Assembly: GCF_026126425.1 (NCBI RefSeq)
Contig: NZ_JAFMPW010000002.1
Coordinates: forward strand, 248,001 to 312,000
Direction: 5' to 3'
Length of the DNA stretch: 64,000 bases
DNA from: Muriicola sp. Z0-33
Lineage (GTDB): Bacteria; Bacteroidota; Bacteroidia; Flavobacteriales; Flavobacteriaceae
Shown here: one piece after another, positions 63,731 through 64,000 of the stretch
Position numbering within the stretch: position 1 is the stretch's first letter
Layout of the letters: the number at the start of each line of letters is the position of its first letter
Translations under genes and position numbers: made by a program
Notes under the pieces: generated by a model
What the model was told of the DNA's origin: nothing
Databases searched by the model: none
Seen by the model: the letters and a program-made list of their open reading frames with translations, nothing else

Positions 63731-64000
63731 ATGCTCAAGTTCTTTAGACGTATTAGACAACAACTGTTAACCGAAAATAAATTCAGCAAGTATCTGCTGT
63801 ATGCCATTGGTGAAATTTTTTTAGTATTGATTGGTATTTTATTAGCCCTGTCAATTTCCGACTGGAATAATGAGAGGATTGAAAAACAATCGGAAATAAA
63901 GACGCTATCCGAAATAAAAAAAGGGGTGTTAGTAGATCTGGATCTTATTATTGCTGGGCAATTACATGTAAACAATTCAATTTCTGATATAAAGCATTTA
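63731..64000 (+). CDS. DUF6090 family membrane protein (copy 4, 3' end beyond window)
   Basis: ATG at 63731, then 90 complete codons to the window edge. The first ~45 residues (MLKFFRRIRQQLLTENKFSKYLLYAIGEIFLVLIGILLAL, then SISDWNNER) match copies 2 and 3 almost exactly and contain the family membrane helix. It is divergent from yifB. Confidence 0.85.
   Translation, partial: MLKFFRRIRQQLLTENKFSKYLLYAIGEIFLVLIGILLALSISDWNNERIEKQSEIKTLSEIKKGVLVDLDLIIAGQLHVNNSISDIKHL

Overview
The window is chromosomal DNA from a Bacteroidota bacterium, most probably a marine Flavobacteriaceae. The evidence is the moderate-to-low GC content, A-rich spacers with weak Shine-Dalgarno signals, a hybrid two-component system (HTCS), families typical of the group (DUF6090, DUF5916, DUF2911, TolB/TPR membrane proteins, a GCMD-type Cys motif) and TAnnTTTG-like promoter elements. 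I see no rRNA, tRNA, CRISPR array, insertion sequence or integrase.

Layout. 1-7.65 kb (minus strand): a branched-chain amino acid operon, ilvD-ilvB-(O-methyltransferase)-ilvN-ilvC, followed by a GapN-type aldehyde dehydrogenase cut by the window edge. 7.8-11.3 kb (minus): an NRAMP-like transporter with the 5-oxoprolinase genes pxpA, pxpB and pxpC. 11.5-20.4 kb: a zinc-ribbon/DUF559-like protein, a Tat-exported HisC-like aminotransferase, a DUF1508 protein, an APC permease, and a two-subunit Tat-exported molybdenum hydroxylase with a signal-peptide-bearing methyltransferase. 20.7-37.6 kb: mixed accessory genes, including two TolB/TPR membrane proteins, a DUF6090 protein, a DUF1080 lipoprotein, DinB, a class V aminotransferase, a TIR-transmembrane-Lcl protein, a class C serine hydrolase, a vanadium haloperoxidase and an AraC regulator.

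38.0-49.0 kb is the most unusual part. An HTCS is followed by a tightly spaced run of four exported proteins with no SusC/SusD pair. One is a lipoprotein (44014-45693) whose whole architecture resembles the N-terminal lipid-binding module of animal large lipid transfer proteins (vitellogenin, MTP, apoB): a beta domain followed by a HEAT-like helical domain. Two of its neighbours share tandem RDHRT-type motifs at the mature N terminus. A 25-bp element (22/25 identical) lies upstream of both the operon and the downstream SnoaL-like lipoprotein gene, so it is a candidate operator. I propose this as a candidate undescribed envelope or lipid-handling system.

49.1-64 kb: a CPBP protease, a 7TM-AraC regulator, a third TolB/TPR protein, an AarF/UbiB kinase flanked by phasin-like or coiled-coil proteins, a DUF5916 outer-membrane protein, DUF6090 paralogues and yifB/comM. 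Spacers here carry a repeat family made of 7-bp tandem repeats, a ~58-bp core, and diverged copies of the yifB 3' end. The yifB-tail copies are all downstream of yifB and in its orientation, which suggests repeated insertion at the yifB 3' terminus. A four-helix-bundle gene next to yifB carries an apparent single-base homopolymer frameshift.
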